From: Mycobacterium colombiense
GTDB lineage: Bacteria > Actinomycetota > Actinomycetes > Mycobacteriales > Mycobacteriaceae
Length of the DNA: 64,000 bases
Direction of reading: 5' to 3'
Assembly: GCF_001665835.1 (NCBI RefSeq)
Contig: NZ_LZSX01000063.1
Location: 62,001 to 126,000, forward strand
Shown piece by piece: positions 38,350 through 46,692 of this stretch. The translations under genes and the position numbers were made by a program. The notes below the pieces were generated by a model, which was given only the letters and a program-made list of their open reading frames with translations, was not told where the DNA came from and made no database searches. Positions within the stretch are counted from its first letter, which is position 1. The number at the start of each line of letters is the position of its first letter.

Positions 38350-39252
38350 TCAGACCCTGCTGTGCGTTTTCCACTCGCCGTAGGGAAGGGTGTCCAGCAC
38401 CGTTTTGACGCCCACCTGCACGAGCTGCGGGGTGGCCGGGCAGATGGCCAGCCATGCCTCCCCCGAACCCGCGGTGCGGGCCTGCTGGTAGAGCGCGATG
38501 CGGCCGCCGGAGCCGTCCTTGAGTGACAGCACTGACGCACTCGGGCCCTTGGCGTCGTCCTGGTACTGGCGGGCGTACACCGCAACCTCGGCGGCCGGGT
38601 CGGACAGCGCCTGACCCAGCGCGGCCACCGTCGCGGCGCTGATTCCCATCCTGCGCAGGTCTCCGCCGGAGAACACGTTGAAGCCCGACTCCTGCCAGGA
38701 CTTCGTCGCTTCCAGCATCTCCTCCAGCGGCACGTTGACGGCGTTGATCGCCGCGGGTTCGGCGTGGTGGATGGACTCCAGCGCATCGATCACCAGGGAA
38801 GCGATCGAGGCGCTGTCCGCGACGGCGACGTCGTCGACGGTGATCTCGCCGCCAACCCGGACCGCCGACACCCAGTGCTGGCCGCGCCGGGCCAGGACCA
38901 CCCGAAACTCGTTGTCGGGGATGTCGCGCGAGCCCGGGGGCTGATTTTCGTCATCGAGGACGCCGTAGGCCAGCTTGCCTCGGGACAACAGGGCGACAAC
39001 CTCGAGGTCGGGCGCGGCGAGCACTTTCATCCGCGCGGCCACATGCTCGTTCACCTGGTCGTTCTCGACTATGCCCTGCTCGCGCATCACCGCCATTCCG
39101 GGATGCTCGTTGAGCCAGTCGCTCGAGTCGGTAGACACGTATGGCCGGCACCGCAGCTCCGGCGCGACATGCCGGATGTCCAGCAACGCCTGCAGCATCC
39201 AGAAGCCGTCGACGTTGACAGTGATGTCGGTGCGGGTGCTCTGTTGGTCCAT
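38350..39252 (-). CDS. espG5: ESX-5 PE-PPE chaperone EspG5
   Basis: 300 residues, nearly colinear with Rv1794: starts MDQQSTRTDITVNVDGFWML and ends VLDTLPYGEWKTHSRV. EspG proteins bind the tip of the PPE partner in PE-PPE dimers and keep them soluble in the cytosol before export. Start is the ATG at 39252 preceded by GGGGATT; a TTG three bases earlier is in frame. It is separated from esxN by 107 bases. Confidence 0.96.
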   Translation of the reverse strand: MDQQSTRTDITVNVDGFWMLQALLDIRHVAPELRCRPYVSTDSSDWLNEHPGMAVMREQGIVENDQVNEHVAARMKVLAAPDLEVVALLSRGKLAYGVLDDENQPPGSRDIPDNEFRVVLARRGQHWVSAVRVGGEITVDDVAVADSASIASLVIDALESIHHAEPAAINAVNVPLEEMLEATKSWQESGFNVFSGGDLRRMGISAATVAALGQALSDPAAEVAVYARQYQDDAKGPSASVLSLKDGSGGRIALYQQARTAGSGEAWLAICPATPQLVQVGVKTVLDTLPYGEWKTHSRV

Positions 39253-39358
39253 CAAATCCCCAATTGGTCCCTAGTTACCTCAAAGCCAAACTGCTCGGTA
39301 ACCGCAGGACGCGGCAGCACACCGACGGGTGGTGTGCTGCCGCGCCTGAAGTTGCGGG

Positions 39359-39643
39359 TTAGGCCCAGGAGGACCCAACGGCGCTGTCGGTGCTGGCCAT
39401 GTTGCTGCCCGCGGACTGAACCTTCTGTCCGTGGGAGTTGGCCTGCTCGTAGATGACCTGGAAGTTGCGACCCAACTGGGTGATGAACTCCTGGCATGCC
39501 ACCGAACCCGCACCGCCCCAGAAGTCACCGGCAGCAAGCACATCGCGAACGATGGCCTGGTGCTCAGCCTCCAAGGACGCGGCCTGGGCGCGGATCAAGG
39601 CACCGTGGGCGTCTACATCGCCGAACTGGTAGTTAATGCTCAT
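39359..39643 (-). CDS. esxN: ESX-5 WXG100 protein EsxN
   Basis: 94 residues. Two-helix WXG100 fold with the FWGGAGSVACQEF turn at residues 42-54; start MSINYQFGDVDAHGALIRAQ and end NNM/SNMASTDSAVGSSWA type. Partner of EsxM, exported through ESX-5. A damaged copy lies at 27301-27486. The gene is 50 bases behind esxM and probably on the same mRNA. Confidence 0.97.
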   Translation of the reverse strand: MSINYQFGDVDAHGALIRAQAASLEAEHQAIVRDVLAAGDFWGGAGSVACQEFITQLGRNFQVIYEQANSHGQKVQSAGSNMASTDSAVGSSWA

Positions 39644-39693
39644 AACGTGTTCTCCTAATGTCTTGAGATGTTACGCAGCTGCGGTTTTTAGCG

Positions 39694-39990
39694 CTAGCTG
39701 CCGAGGATTTGCTGCGAGGCCTGCTCTTGCTGCTCGTAGTTGTTCGCGTCGCGAATCAGTCCGTCGCGCACTCCGTGGAGCATGTTGACGATGTTGCGGA
39801 AGGCCTGGTTGACCTGTCCCATGGTGTCGTACGAGGTGGCCTGGGCCTGACCGCTCCAGCCCGAGCCGGCGATGTTCATCGACGACGACCACATCTTGCG
39901 AGCCTCGTCCTCAACGGTCTGGGCGTGCACCTCGAAGCGGCCCGCCATCGCCCGCATCTCGTGCGGGTCGGTCATAAAACGTGTTGCCAT
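39694..39990 (-). CDS. esxM: ESX-5 WXG100 protein EsxM
   Basis: 98 residues. [20 protein letters not shown] starts the first helix; the turn is [11 protein letters not shown] (WSG) and the C-terminal YEQQE fits the YxxxE export signal. It pairs with EsxN. Full length, without the premature stop seen in some M. tuberculosis lineages. It follows the PE gene after a 319-bp region that may hold an internal promoter. Confidence 0.97.
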   Translation of the reverse strand: MATRFMTDPHEMRAMAGRFEVHAQTVEDEARKMWSSSMNIAGSGWSGQAQATSYDTMGQVNQAFRNIVNMLHGVRDGLIRDANNYEQQEQASQQILGS

Positions 39991-40309
39991 GTCGGCTGTT
40001 CTCCTTGCTATGTGGTTACTGGGTGATGTGGTGAAGACGGTGGCCGGATCGTTTACGCGTTACGCAACCGCCGAGCCGAATGAATAGAAATAACCCCCCC
40101 TTTCCGTCAGCCGGCGGCCACCGGGTGCTGTCACGGTGAGACGGACGTCAAACCCGAACCGCGGCGTTTGAGTTGACGGAGTGCGTGTTGCGTTTCGGGA
40201 CGCTGTAAGAGCCCGATCCCGCGGGTCCGAAATCGTCCCCTGAGGGGCGGTCACGTTGGAACCCATTTCGGTGACGACCTGTTCCAAGCCCCCGAACCGC
40301 CTGTCCGAG
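39991..40309. other. Gap between PE and esxM genes
   Basis: 319 bases without a gene. It contains a run of eight C residues near 40096-40103; no clear terminator or palindrome is visible. Most likely leader of the esxMN transcript. Confidence 0.5.
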
Positions 40310-40609
40310 CTAGAGGGCGGCGGCCGCGTTGGCTGCTTCGGTCGCAGCGTACGAACCGGAGCTGGTGGACAGGGTGTTCACGAACATCTCGTGGATCGCG
40401 GCGGCCTGGGCGCTCACTGCTTGGTACATCTGCGCGTGCGCGGCGAACTGAGCCGCGGTCAAAGCCGACACCTCGTCGGCAGCGGCGGGTACCACCCCCG
40501 TCGTTGGGGCTGCAGCGGCTGCGTTCTGGGCGCTCAAGGTCGACCCGATAGCCTGCAGGTTCCCGGCCGCCGCGGCCAAAGCCTCCGGCTGTGTGGTCAC
40601 GAACGACAT
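40310..40609 (-). CDS. PE19: PE family protein (PE19 position)
   Basis: 99 residues: MSFVTTQPEALAAAAGNLQA, core [21 protein letters not shown]-terminal YAATE secretion signal. It differs from the PE at 46316 in only about six residues, indicating recent duplication or gene conversion. In M. tuberculosis PE19 stands at this position before esxM; ESX-5 exports these PE proteins. No PPE follows it; the nearest PPE is upstream, separated by 473 bases. Confidence 0.93.
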   Translation of the reverse strand: MSFVTTQPEALAAAAGNLQAIGSTLSAQNAAAAAPTTGVVPAAADEVSALTAAQFAAHAQMYQAVSAQAAAIHEMFVNTLSTSSGSYAATEAANAAAAL

Positions 40610-41082
40610 ATTGTTCCCTCCTAGTTCAATCCCCGACTCTGCGAGACTAGATGACTGGGGCTCCCCAGGTCGGTGTGGAAGCCCGGTGTTTGCAATTGTT
40701 CACTCAGCGGTACTGCGAATTCATTTTTGGTAACGACACAGTAACAGCGCCTGACCTCGACCGCTGCCCCTTGAAGGGCGGTCACAGCACACGGTACCAG
40801 CCCCCGGCCTAAAAAGTTGCTGGTAACCGGCGCCCGGGATGCTGTGGACGCGTCGCCCGGCATAAAAATCTGATCGCGGATTAACTCGTCGCAAAGTATC
40901 GATGCGACGACCATTCCCGGCGGCGTGTCGCGGGGACCTCCTTTCGCCCATCTCAGCCGTTTGACTGCGCCGGCGGCTGCCAGACGCAGATCCCGGAAGC
41001 GACCGGGACAACTCGAGGCGCATCATGCGGCGAGCACAGATGACTGCGGACCCATTTTCGGCGTCGATACCTGGTGCCGCGC
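40610..41082. other. Gap between PPE and PE19 genes, with conserved motif
   Basis: 473 bases without a gene. At 40858-40886 it contains the most divergent copy of the motif CGGCATAAAAATCTGATCGC, followed by GGATTAA, that also lies upstream of the two PPE genes at 42312 and 43901. Probably leader or promoter of PE19. Confidence 0.5.
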
Positions 41083-42312
41083 TCAGCCGGCGAAGGGTGG
41101 ACGGGCCATCACGGTGGGCCGGAAGCCGTACTTGGGACCGGCGACTCCGTGCCCGGCCGCACCCGCACCGGCCAGTGGCATGCCACCGAGCAGGTTTCCG
41201 GGTCCGCCGGCCGCCTCGGGGGCGGCGCTGACGCTGCTGACCGGGATCGCATGCCCCAGCGCCGGCGCGGCCCCCGGCGCTCCCGACCAAGCGACCGGCA
41301 CCGACAACTTGCCACCCACGGAGGCCGCGCTGCCCAGCGCCGCGACCGGGTGAGCGGCGGCCGCGCCGCCACCCAGCATGCCGCCCAACCCACCGAGGCC
41401 GGGCAGCGCCTTGGCCGCGGCCGGAGCCGCCGCCCCACCGATCAGTCCTGTTGTCTTGGCGATCTGCGTGAAGGTGTTGGCCATACCGGTACTGAAGTAC
41501 GGCAAACCCTCAGTGTTGTAGAACAGACCCGCAAACGGGCTGTAGCCATTGACGAGAGTTCCCAGGCTGGTGGGCAGGCTGGTCTGCCCGGTCAACAGGA
41601 ACCAGGCCTCCGACAGCGGGTCGGTGCTGGTCGTCGCCGCCGTGGTCGCCTGGGTCGCCGCGGCCTTGGTCGTCGAGCTCGACGCGGGCGAAGCCAGCGA
41701 CTGCAGCGTCTTCGACGTGTTGGTCGCCGTCGAGTTCGCCGACGCGTTGGTGACCGCCGCGGCCTGGTTGGCCTGACCCGACTGATTGGTCACCTCGGGC
41801 GCCTTCTGGAACTGCGTCACCTTCGTCGCCGAGGAGGACTGGCCCGCGTAGCTGTACATCGCGCCCGCATCCTGCGCCCAGTACTCGCCGTACTGGGATT
41901 CCAGCTGCGCGATCAGCGGGGTGTTCTGCCCCAGCACGTTCGTCGCCTGCAACTGCTGCGACTGCGTGCGGTTCGCTGCGATCAGCGGGGGCGGCACCGA
42001 CGAGGCCAGCGCGGTCTCATAGGCCGCGGCAGCCGAACGCGCCTGGGCGGCCGCCTCCTCGGCCTGAGCGGCGGTCGTCGTCAGCCACGTCACGTAAGGT
42101 TCGGCCGCTTGCGCCATCGTCGCGGACGCCGTGCCGGTCCACTCCTCGCTGCTCAGCGAGGTGATCACATTGTCATAGCTGAGTGCGGCGGAGTTGAGCT
42201 CGGCCGCCAGCGCGCTCCACGCCGACGCCGCGGCCACGAACGAACCCGACCCCGGACCCGAGTAGATCCGCGCCGAATTGAACTCCGGTGGGAACGCCCC
42301 ATAATCCACCAC
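41083..42312 (-). CDS. PPE family protein, SVP-like, ESX-5 locus
   Basis: About 409 residues. PPE domain [20 protein letters not shown], loop WTGTASATM, NVLGQNTPLIAQLESQYGEY. C-terminal LSVPVAWSGAPGAAPALGHA and the end RPTVMARPPFAG. The second half is nearly the same as the PPE at 45088 and the remnant at 44468. I chose GTG at 42312 with AAGGGG 7 bases ahead; GTG at 42309 also possible. Exported by ESX-5. Confidence 0.92.
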   Translation of the reverse strand: MVDYGAFPPEFNSARIYSGPGSGSFVAAASAWSALAAELNSAALSYDNVITSLSSEEWTGTASATMAQAAEPYVTWLTTTAAQAEEAAAQARSAAAAYETALASSVPPPLIAANRTQSQQLQATNVLGQNTPLIAQLESQYGEYWAQDAGAMYSYAGQSSSATKVTQFQKAPEVTNQSGQANQAAAVTNASANSTATNTSKTLQSLASPASSSTTKAAATQATTAATTSTDPLSEAWFLLTGQTSLPTSLGTLVNGYSPFAGLFYNTEGLPYFSTGMANTFTQIAKTTGLIGGAAAPAAAKALPGLGGLGGMLGGGAAAAHPVAALGSAASVGGKLSVPVAWSGAPGAAPALGHAIPVSSVSAAPEAAGGPGNLLGGMPLAGAGAAGHGVAGPKYGFRPTVMARPPFAG

Positions 42313-42644
42313 GAATATGCCCCTTAACCTGTGATGTTCGAATCGATGCGTCGAGTAGTGAAAGACGTTAATGCGCTGGTGGCCACCGCCCCGCCGGTCA
42401 GTGGAGTAACAGCTGCTCGGCGCGCCCTTGCGCCGGTTGCCAGGGCCGGCCGCTCGATGCAGGCCGACTCCCCCGCGAGGGGCTTCGGTAGTGGGTGTGA
42501 GCTGCGGGAATGGTCCAAGCTCAGTGCCCGTCTGCCGCGGGCGCCGCGGCGGGATGCCGGCGCGGCCGGGCGCACGTGTGTCCAGGTCGGGGATAAAATC
42601 CGGCCGCGGATAAAGGTGAGGTAATACATGCCTGATTCCGCCGC
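42313..42644. other. Gap between two PPE genes, with conserved motif
   Basis: 332 bases without a gene. The motif GGGATAAAATCCGGCCGC, followed by GGATAA, is at 42589-42615, nearly identical to the copy at 44222-44248. It may be a promoter element or RNA structure for the downstream PPE gene. Confidence 0.5.
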
Positions 42645-43901
42645 TTATCCGGCCGATGGTGGGCGGGTGAGCACGCTGTAGCGGAACCCGTACTTGTTGA
42701 CATAACCGGCGGCTGTGCCGCGCCGCCCGATCGACCCGACCGGCATGCCGCGCAGCAGCCCATTGGCCGGGGAATTGGCGCCACCGGCCACCGCGGCCTC
42801 GATCGGAGTGGCCTCCTCGGACAATGCCGCCGGGGTCACCGACGAGGTCAACGTCGCCCAATGCTGGGGCACCGAGAGCAGACCCACCCGGCCGGCCTGC
42901 CCAGCCCCCGCGGACACCGCACCCACGTGGCCCACACCGCCAAGATTGCCCAGACCCAGGCTCGCGAACTGCGGGGTGGGATACCAGGCACCACCGGCAC
43001 CCGCGGTACTACCGCCAGGACCAGAGATCAACTGCTGGGCGATCGACGACCAGAAGCTCGTTAAACCGTTCGAGAAATAACCAAGGCCGGTGGTCTGCTT
43101 GAGGAGCACGGTGTACAAGCTGGGGTTCAGCCCCAGGTAGTTGTTGGTCGGGGTCGGCAACCCGGACTGCGTGAAGTTCTGAAGCGCATTCGTGAGCCAG
43201 GTGAACGGACCGGGCTGCGACGCGGTCGTCGTGGTCGACGCTTGGGTCACCGCTTGAGTTGTGCTGGCCGACAACGCTTGTGGGCTCGCCAGCTGCGACG
43301 TGGTCTGTGCGGTGTTGCCCGCCGGCTCGGCGACGGCCTTGGCCACCGCGGCGGCCTGGGTGGAGTCCGCCTCCGGTGTGGTGGTGTTGGGCGGTGACGT
43401 GAACGGCGTCAGCTCCGAGGCGGCGGCCGACGAGCCGGCGTAGCCATACATGGCGGCGGCGTCCTGGGCCCACATCTCCGTGTACTGCGCCTCGGTGGCC
43501 GCGATCGCCGGTGTGTTCTGCCCTAAGAAATTCGTCGCCACCAGGTTCGCCAACAAGACGCGATTGGCGGCGATCACCGGCGGCGGCACCGTCATCGCGA
43601 ACGCCGCCTCAAAGGCCGCCGCCGCCGCCCTGGCTTGGCCCGCGGTTTCCTCGGCCTGCGTGGCCAGGACGCTCAGCCAGCTCACGTACGGCGTGACCGC
43701 CGACAGCATCGACGCCGAAGCCGGCCCCACCCAGGGCGCATGGGTCAGCTCCGCGATCACCGACGTGTAGCCGCTGGCGGCCGAGCCCAGCTCGGCGCCG
43801 AGCCCGTCCCAGGCCGCGGCGGCGGCCATGATCGGACCGGACCCCGGACCCGCGTACATGCGGCCGGAGTTGATCTCCGGCGGTAATGCCCCGAAGTCCA
43901 T
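42645..43901 (-). CDS. PPE family protein, SVP subgroup, ESX-5 locus
   Basis: 418 residues. Starts [20 protein letters not shown]; loop [32 protein letters not shown] motif [20 protein letters not shown] and end [15 protein letters not shown]. Closely related over its whole length to the PPE at 46693, so the two are duplicates. The ATG at 43901 has no strong ribosome site; the frame is open to 44084 without homology. Confidence 0.92.
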   Translation of the reverse strand: MDFGALPPEINSGRMYAGPGSGPIMAAAAAWDGLGAELGSAASGYTSVIAELTHAPWVGPASASMLSAVTPYVSWLSVLATQAEETAGQARAAAAAFEAAFAMTVPPPVIAANRVLLANLVATNFLGQNTPAIAATEAQYTEMWAQDAAAMYGYAGSSAAASELTPFTSPPNTTTPEADSTQAAAVAKAVAEPAGNTAQTTSQLASPQALSASTTQAVTQASTTTTASQPGPFTWLTNALQNFTQSGLPTPTNNYLGLNPSLYTVLLKQTTGLGYFSNGLTSFWSSIAQQLISGPGGSTAGAGGAWYPTPQFASLGLGNLGGVGHVGAVSAGAGQAGRVGLLSVPQHWATLTSSVTPAALSEEATPIEAAVAGGANSPANGLLRGMPVGSIGRRGTAAGYVNKYGFRYSVLTRPPSAG

Positions 43902-44221
43902 GGTTACGAAGCACCGGGCTCGAACGACATGTATCCCCTCGCAGATGGTCTCTCGGCGATGACCGTGAAGAATTTGCTTGCTGGGAAGGCTAGGTCCAGA
44001 CGCTGCTCCATCGCCGCTTCGCGATTCGGCCGCCGCTACGCCGGCGGCAGTTTCGGGAGCGGTGTGCCGTCGCAGCGGCAGCACCGGGCCGACGTCGGTC
44101 GCGCCTTCCCGCCACGGTCGCTACCTGCGGGAACGCCCGGGCGCGGCCGTGCGCGACCCGCCTACCGCACCGACATTGCGCCCCGCTCCGGGGCGATGGT
44201 GCCGACGCGAAAACCCCAGAG

Positions 44222-44248
44222 CGGGATAAAAATCCGGCCGCAGATAAT
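44222..44248. repeat. Conserved intergenic motif, copy 3 of 3
   Basis: CGGGATAAAAATCCGGCCGC followed by AGATAA. Other copies are at 42589-42615 (one A fewer) and 40858-40886 (several changes). Each stands 250-330 bases upstream of a PE or PPE start on the minus strand. Role unknown; likely a duplicated leader element. Confidence 0.6.
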
Positions 44249-44358
44249 GGCCGCGGCGGTGGCCCCGACGGGCCGTGATTCGGAGCGTGAGAGCGTTCGC
44301 CGTTGTACGTACCTCAGGGCCGACCGTCGGCCCGCGGTTGATTACCGGCACACGAGTA

Positions 44359-44393
44359 CGCGCCCTGCCGTAGCTGCTTTCGGGCAGGGCGCG
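44359..44393 (-). terminator. Hairpin terminator behind PPE remnant
   Basis: Perfect 11-bp stem CGCGCCCTGCC / GGCAGGGCGCG with a 13-base loop, 75 bases downstream of the remnant's stop codon. No T-run follows, as is usual in mycobacteria. A related hairpin stands behind the intact PPE at 45088. Confidence 0.65.
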
Positions 44394-44414
44394 TTCGAGA
44401 TCAGTTGGGGCTGA

Positions 44415-44482
44415 GGCTATCCCGCGAAGGGGGCTATCCCGCGAAGGGGGCTATCCCGCGAAGGGGGCTATCCCGCGAAGGG
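44415..44482. repeat. Four tandem 17-bp repeats over the PPE stop codon
   Basis: Four exact copies of GGCTATCCCGCGAAGGG. On the minus strand the unit reads CCCTTCGCGGGATAGCC and encodes the last residues PFAG plus stop of the PPE family member, so the gene end is repeated in tandem. The intact PPE at 45088 has one copy. Looks like replication slippage or repeated recombination at a duplication junction. Confidence 0.85.
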
Positions 44483-44967
44483 CGGCCGCGCCATGACGGT
44501 GGGTCGGAAGCCGTACTTGGGACCGGCGGCTCCGTGCCCGGCGGCACCCGTGCCGGCCAGTGGCATGCCACCGAGGAGGTTTCCGGGGCCGCCGGCCGCC
44601 TCCGGCGCCGCGCTGATGCTGCTGACCGGGACCGCATGCCCCAGTGCCGGCGCGGCCCCCGACGCTCCGGACCACGTGACCGGCACCGACAACTTGCCAC
44701 CTACGGAGGCCGCGCTGCCGACCGCCGCGACCGGGTAAGCGGCGGCCGCGCCGCCGCCGAGCATGCCGCCCAGCCCACCGAGACCGGGCAGGGCCTTGGC
44801 CGCGGCGGGAGCCGCCCCACCAATCCCCCCGACCGTCTTGGCGATCTGGGTGAAGGAGTTGGCCATACCGGTGCTGAAGTACGGCAGACCCTCGGTGTTA
44901 TAGAACAGACTTGCGAACGGGCTGTAGCCGTTGACCAGCGATCCCAGGTTCGACGGGAAGGCCGGGT
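44468..44967 (-). pseudogene. C-terminal remnant of a PPE gene
   Basis: About 165 codons match the last part of the PPE at 45088 (LVNGYSPFASLFYNTEGLPY through SVPVTWSGASGAAPALGHAV to ARPPFAG) with high identity, but the N-terminal PPE domain is missing: upstream sequence is unrelated and then runs into the 3' end of the intact PPE. It cannot make a PPE-domain protein or pair with PE. It arose by partial tandem duplication or deletion. Confidence 0.85.
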
Positions 44968-45027
44968 CACAGACGCGACCGACGATCGGGCTGCGGCAAG
45001 GTTGGAAGGTTGGTCTGCACACGCGAA

Positions 45028-45064
45028 CGCGCCCCACCCCCGATACCTCCGGGTGCAGGGCGCG
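45028..45064 (-). terminator. Hairpin terminator behind PPE at 45088
   Basis: CGCGCCC pairs with GGGCGCG and ACCC with GGGT inside, a GC-rich hairpin 24 bases behind the stop codon. It resembles the hairpin at 44359-44393 behind the duplicated remnant. Confidence 0.6.
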
Positions 45065-45087
45065 TCCGAGATCTGCTGGCGCTGAGG

Positions 45088-46305
45088 CTATCCCGCGAAG
45101 GGCGGTCGAGCCATGACGGTGGGCCGGAAGCCGTACTTGGGACCGACGACTCCGTGCCCGGCCGCACCCGCACCAGCCAGTGGCATGCCACCGAGCAGGT
45201 TGCCGGGTCCGCCGGCCGCCTCGGGGGCGGCGCTGATGCTGCTGACCGGGATCGCATGGCCCAGGGCCGGCGCGGCCCCCGACGCTCCCGACCAGGCGAC
45301 CGGCACCGACAACTTGCCACCGACGGAGGCCGCGCTGCCCAGCGCCGCCACCGGGTGCGCCGCGGCGGCACCGCCACCCAGCATGCCGCCCAGCCCACCG
45401 AGCCCGGGCAGCGCCTTGGCCGCGGCCGCAGGCGCGCCGCCGATCAACCCGACGGTCTTGGAGATCTGCGTGAAGGTGTTGGCCATACCGGTACTGAAGT
45501 ACGGCAGACCCTCGGTGTTGTAGAAGAGGCTGGCGAACGGGCTGTAGCCGTTGACGGCCCCTCCCAGGCTGGTGGGCAGGCTGGTCTGCCCGGTCAGCAG
45601 GAACCAGAGCTCCGACAACGGATCCGTGCTGGTCGTGGCCGCGGGTGTCGCAGCGGCCTTGACTGTCGAGCTTGCGGCCGGCGTCGCCAGCGACTGCAGG
45701 GTCTTCGACGTGTTGGTCGCCGTCGAGTTCGCCGACGCGTTGGTGACCGCCGCAGCCTGGTTGGCCTGGCCCGACTGATTGGTCACCTCGGGCGCCTTCT
45801 GGAACTGAGTCACGTTGGTCGCCGAGGAGGACTGGCCCGCGTAGCTGTACATCGCGCCCGCATCCTGCGCCCACATCTCGCCGTACTGGGCCTCCAGCTG
45901 CGCGATCAGCGGAGTGTTCTGCCCCAGCACGTTCGTCGCCTGCAGCTGCTGCGATTGCATCCGGTTGGACGCAATCAGCGGGGGAGGCACCGACGAGGCC
46001 AGCGCGGTCTCATACGCCGCGGCAGCCGAACGCGCCTGGGTGGCCGCCTCCTCGGCCTGAGCGGCCGTGGTGGTCATCCATGCGGCGTAGGGAGCCGCCG
46101 CCTGGGCCATCGCCGCCGAGGCTGTGCCGGTCCACTCCTCGCTGCTGAGCGCGGTGACCACCTGCTCGTAGCTCAGCGCCGCCGAGTTGAGCTCGGCCGC
46201 CAGTGCGCTCCAGGCCGACGCGGCGGCCATCAAGGACCCCGATCCCGGACCAGAATAAATCCGCGCCGAATTGAACTCCGGCGGAAACGCTCCGTAATCC
46301 AACAT
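45088..46305 (-). CDS. PPE family protein, SVP-like, paired with PE18
   Basis: 405 residues. [20 protein letters not shown], loop WTGTASAAM, NVLGQNTPLIAQLEAQYGEM, then LSVPVAWSGASGAAPALGHA and the end ARPPFAG. It starts 11 bases behind the PE gene, so the two should form a PE-PPE heterodimer. The second ATG (46305) is better placed behind GGAG than the first (46308). Position of PPE26 in M. tuberculosis, though the C-terminal half is not a clear ortholog. Confidence 0.93.
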   Translation of the reverse strand: MLDYGAFPPEFNSARIYSGPGSGSLMAAASAWSALAAELNSAALSYEQVVTALSSEEWTGTASAAMAQAAAPYAAWMTTTAAQAEEAATQARSAAAAYETALASSVPPPLIASNRMQSQQLQATNVLGQNTPLIAQLEAQYGEMWAQDAGAMYSYAGQSSSATNVTQFQKAPEVTNQSGQANQAAAVTNASANSTATNTSKTLQSLATPAASSTVKAAATPAATTSTDPLSELWFLLTGQTSLPTSLGGAVNGYSPFASLFYNTEGLPYFSTGMANTFTQISKTVGLIGGAPAAAAKALPGLGGLGGMLGGGAAAAHPVAALGSAASVGGKLSVPVAWSGASGAAPALGHAIPVSSISAAPEAAGGPGNLLGGMPLAGAGAAGHGVVGPKYGFRPTVMARPPFAG

Positions 46306-46315
46306 CATTGACTCC

Positions 46316-46615
46316 TTAACCAGTCGCGGCCGCGTTGGCCGCCTCAGTCACCGCGTACGACCCAGAGCTGGTGCTCAGGGTGTTGACAAACATTTCGTGA
46401 ATCGCTGCCGCCTGAGCACTGACGGCCTGGTACATCTGCCCGTGCGCGGCGAACTGCGCCGCCGTGAGCGCCGAGACCTCGTCGGCAGCCGCCGGCACCA
46501 CCCCCGTCGTCGGGGCCGCTGCGGCGGCGTTCTGAGCGCTCAGCGTTGAGCCTATGGTCTGCAGATTGCCCGCTGCGGCGGCAAGCGCCTCGGGCTGCGT
46601 GGTCACAAAGGACAT
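46316..46615 (-). CDS. PE18: PE family protein (PE18 position)
   Basis: 99 residues: MSFVTTQPEALAAAAGNLQT, core [20 protein letters not shown]; the C-terminal YAVTE keeps the YxxxE signal. Almost identical to the PE at 40310. Located between two PPE genes as PE18 is in M. tuberculosis; the following PPE begins 11 bases on and is the likely partner. Confidence 0.93.
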   Translation of the reverse strand: MSFVTTQPEALAAAAGNLQTIGSTLSAQNAAAAAPTTGVVPAAADEVSALTAAQFAAHGQMYQAVSAQAAAIHEMFVNTLSTSSGSYAVTEAANAAATG

Positions 46616-46692
46616 CTAGTTTCCTTCCCTTCGGTGGGGCCCGGCGAGCATTGGGTTGTGTTGACCGTTCATGGCGTTCATCTGGACTCTTC

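Larger units (their letters stand above)
43902..44467. other. Gap between PPE remnant and PPE gene
   Basis: 566 bases with no gene. It holds the hairpin terminator at 44359-44393, the conserved motif copy at 44222-44248 and most of the 17-bp tandem repeats at 44415-44482. Confidence 0.55.

Noticed and set aside
44415..44482. Short CRISPR-like array
   Set aside because: The four 17-bp copies are directly joined without spacers, and the unit is the end of a PPE gene; no cas genes are present.
44468..45874. Single 468-codon protein fusing shadow sequence and PPE end
   Set aside because: The first two-thirds is a wrong-frame reading of the PPE at 45088; only the last 165 codons are PPE-like, so the locus is a remnant.
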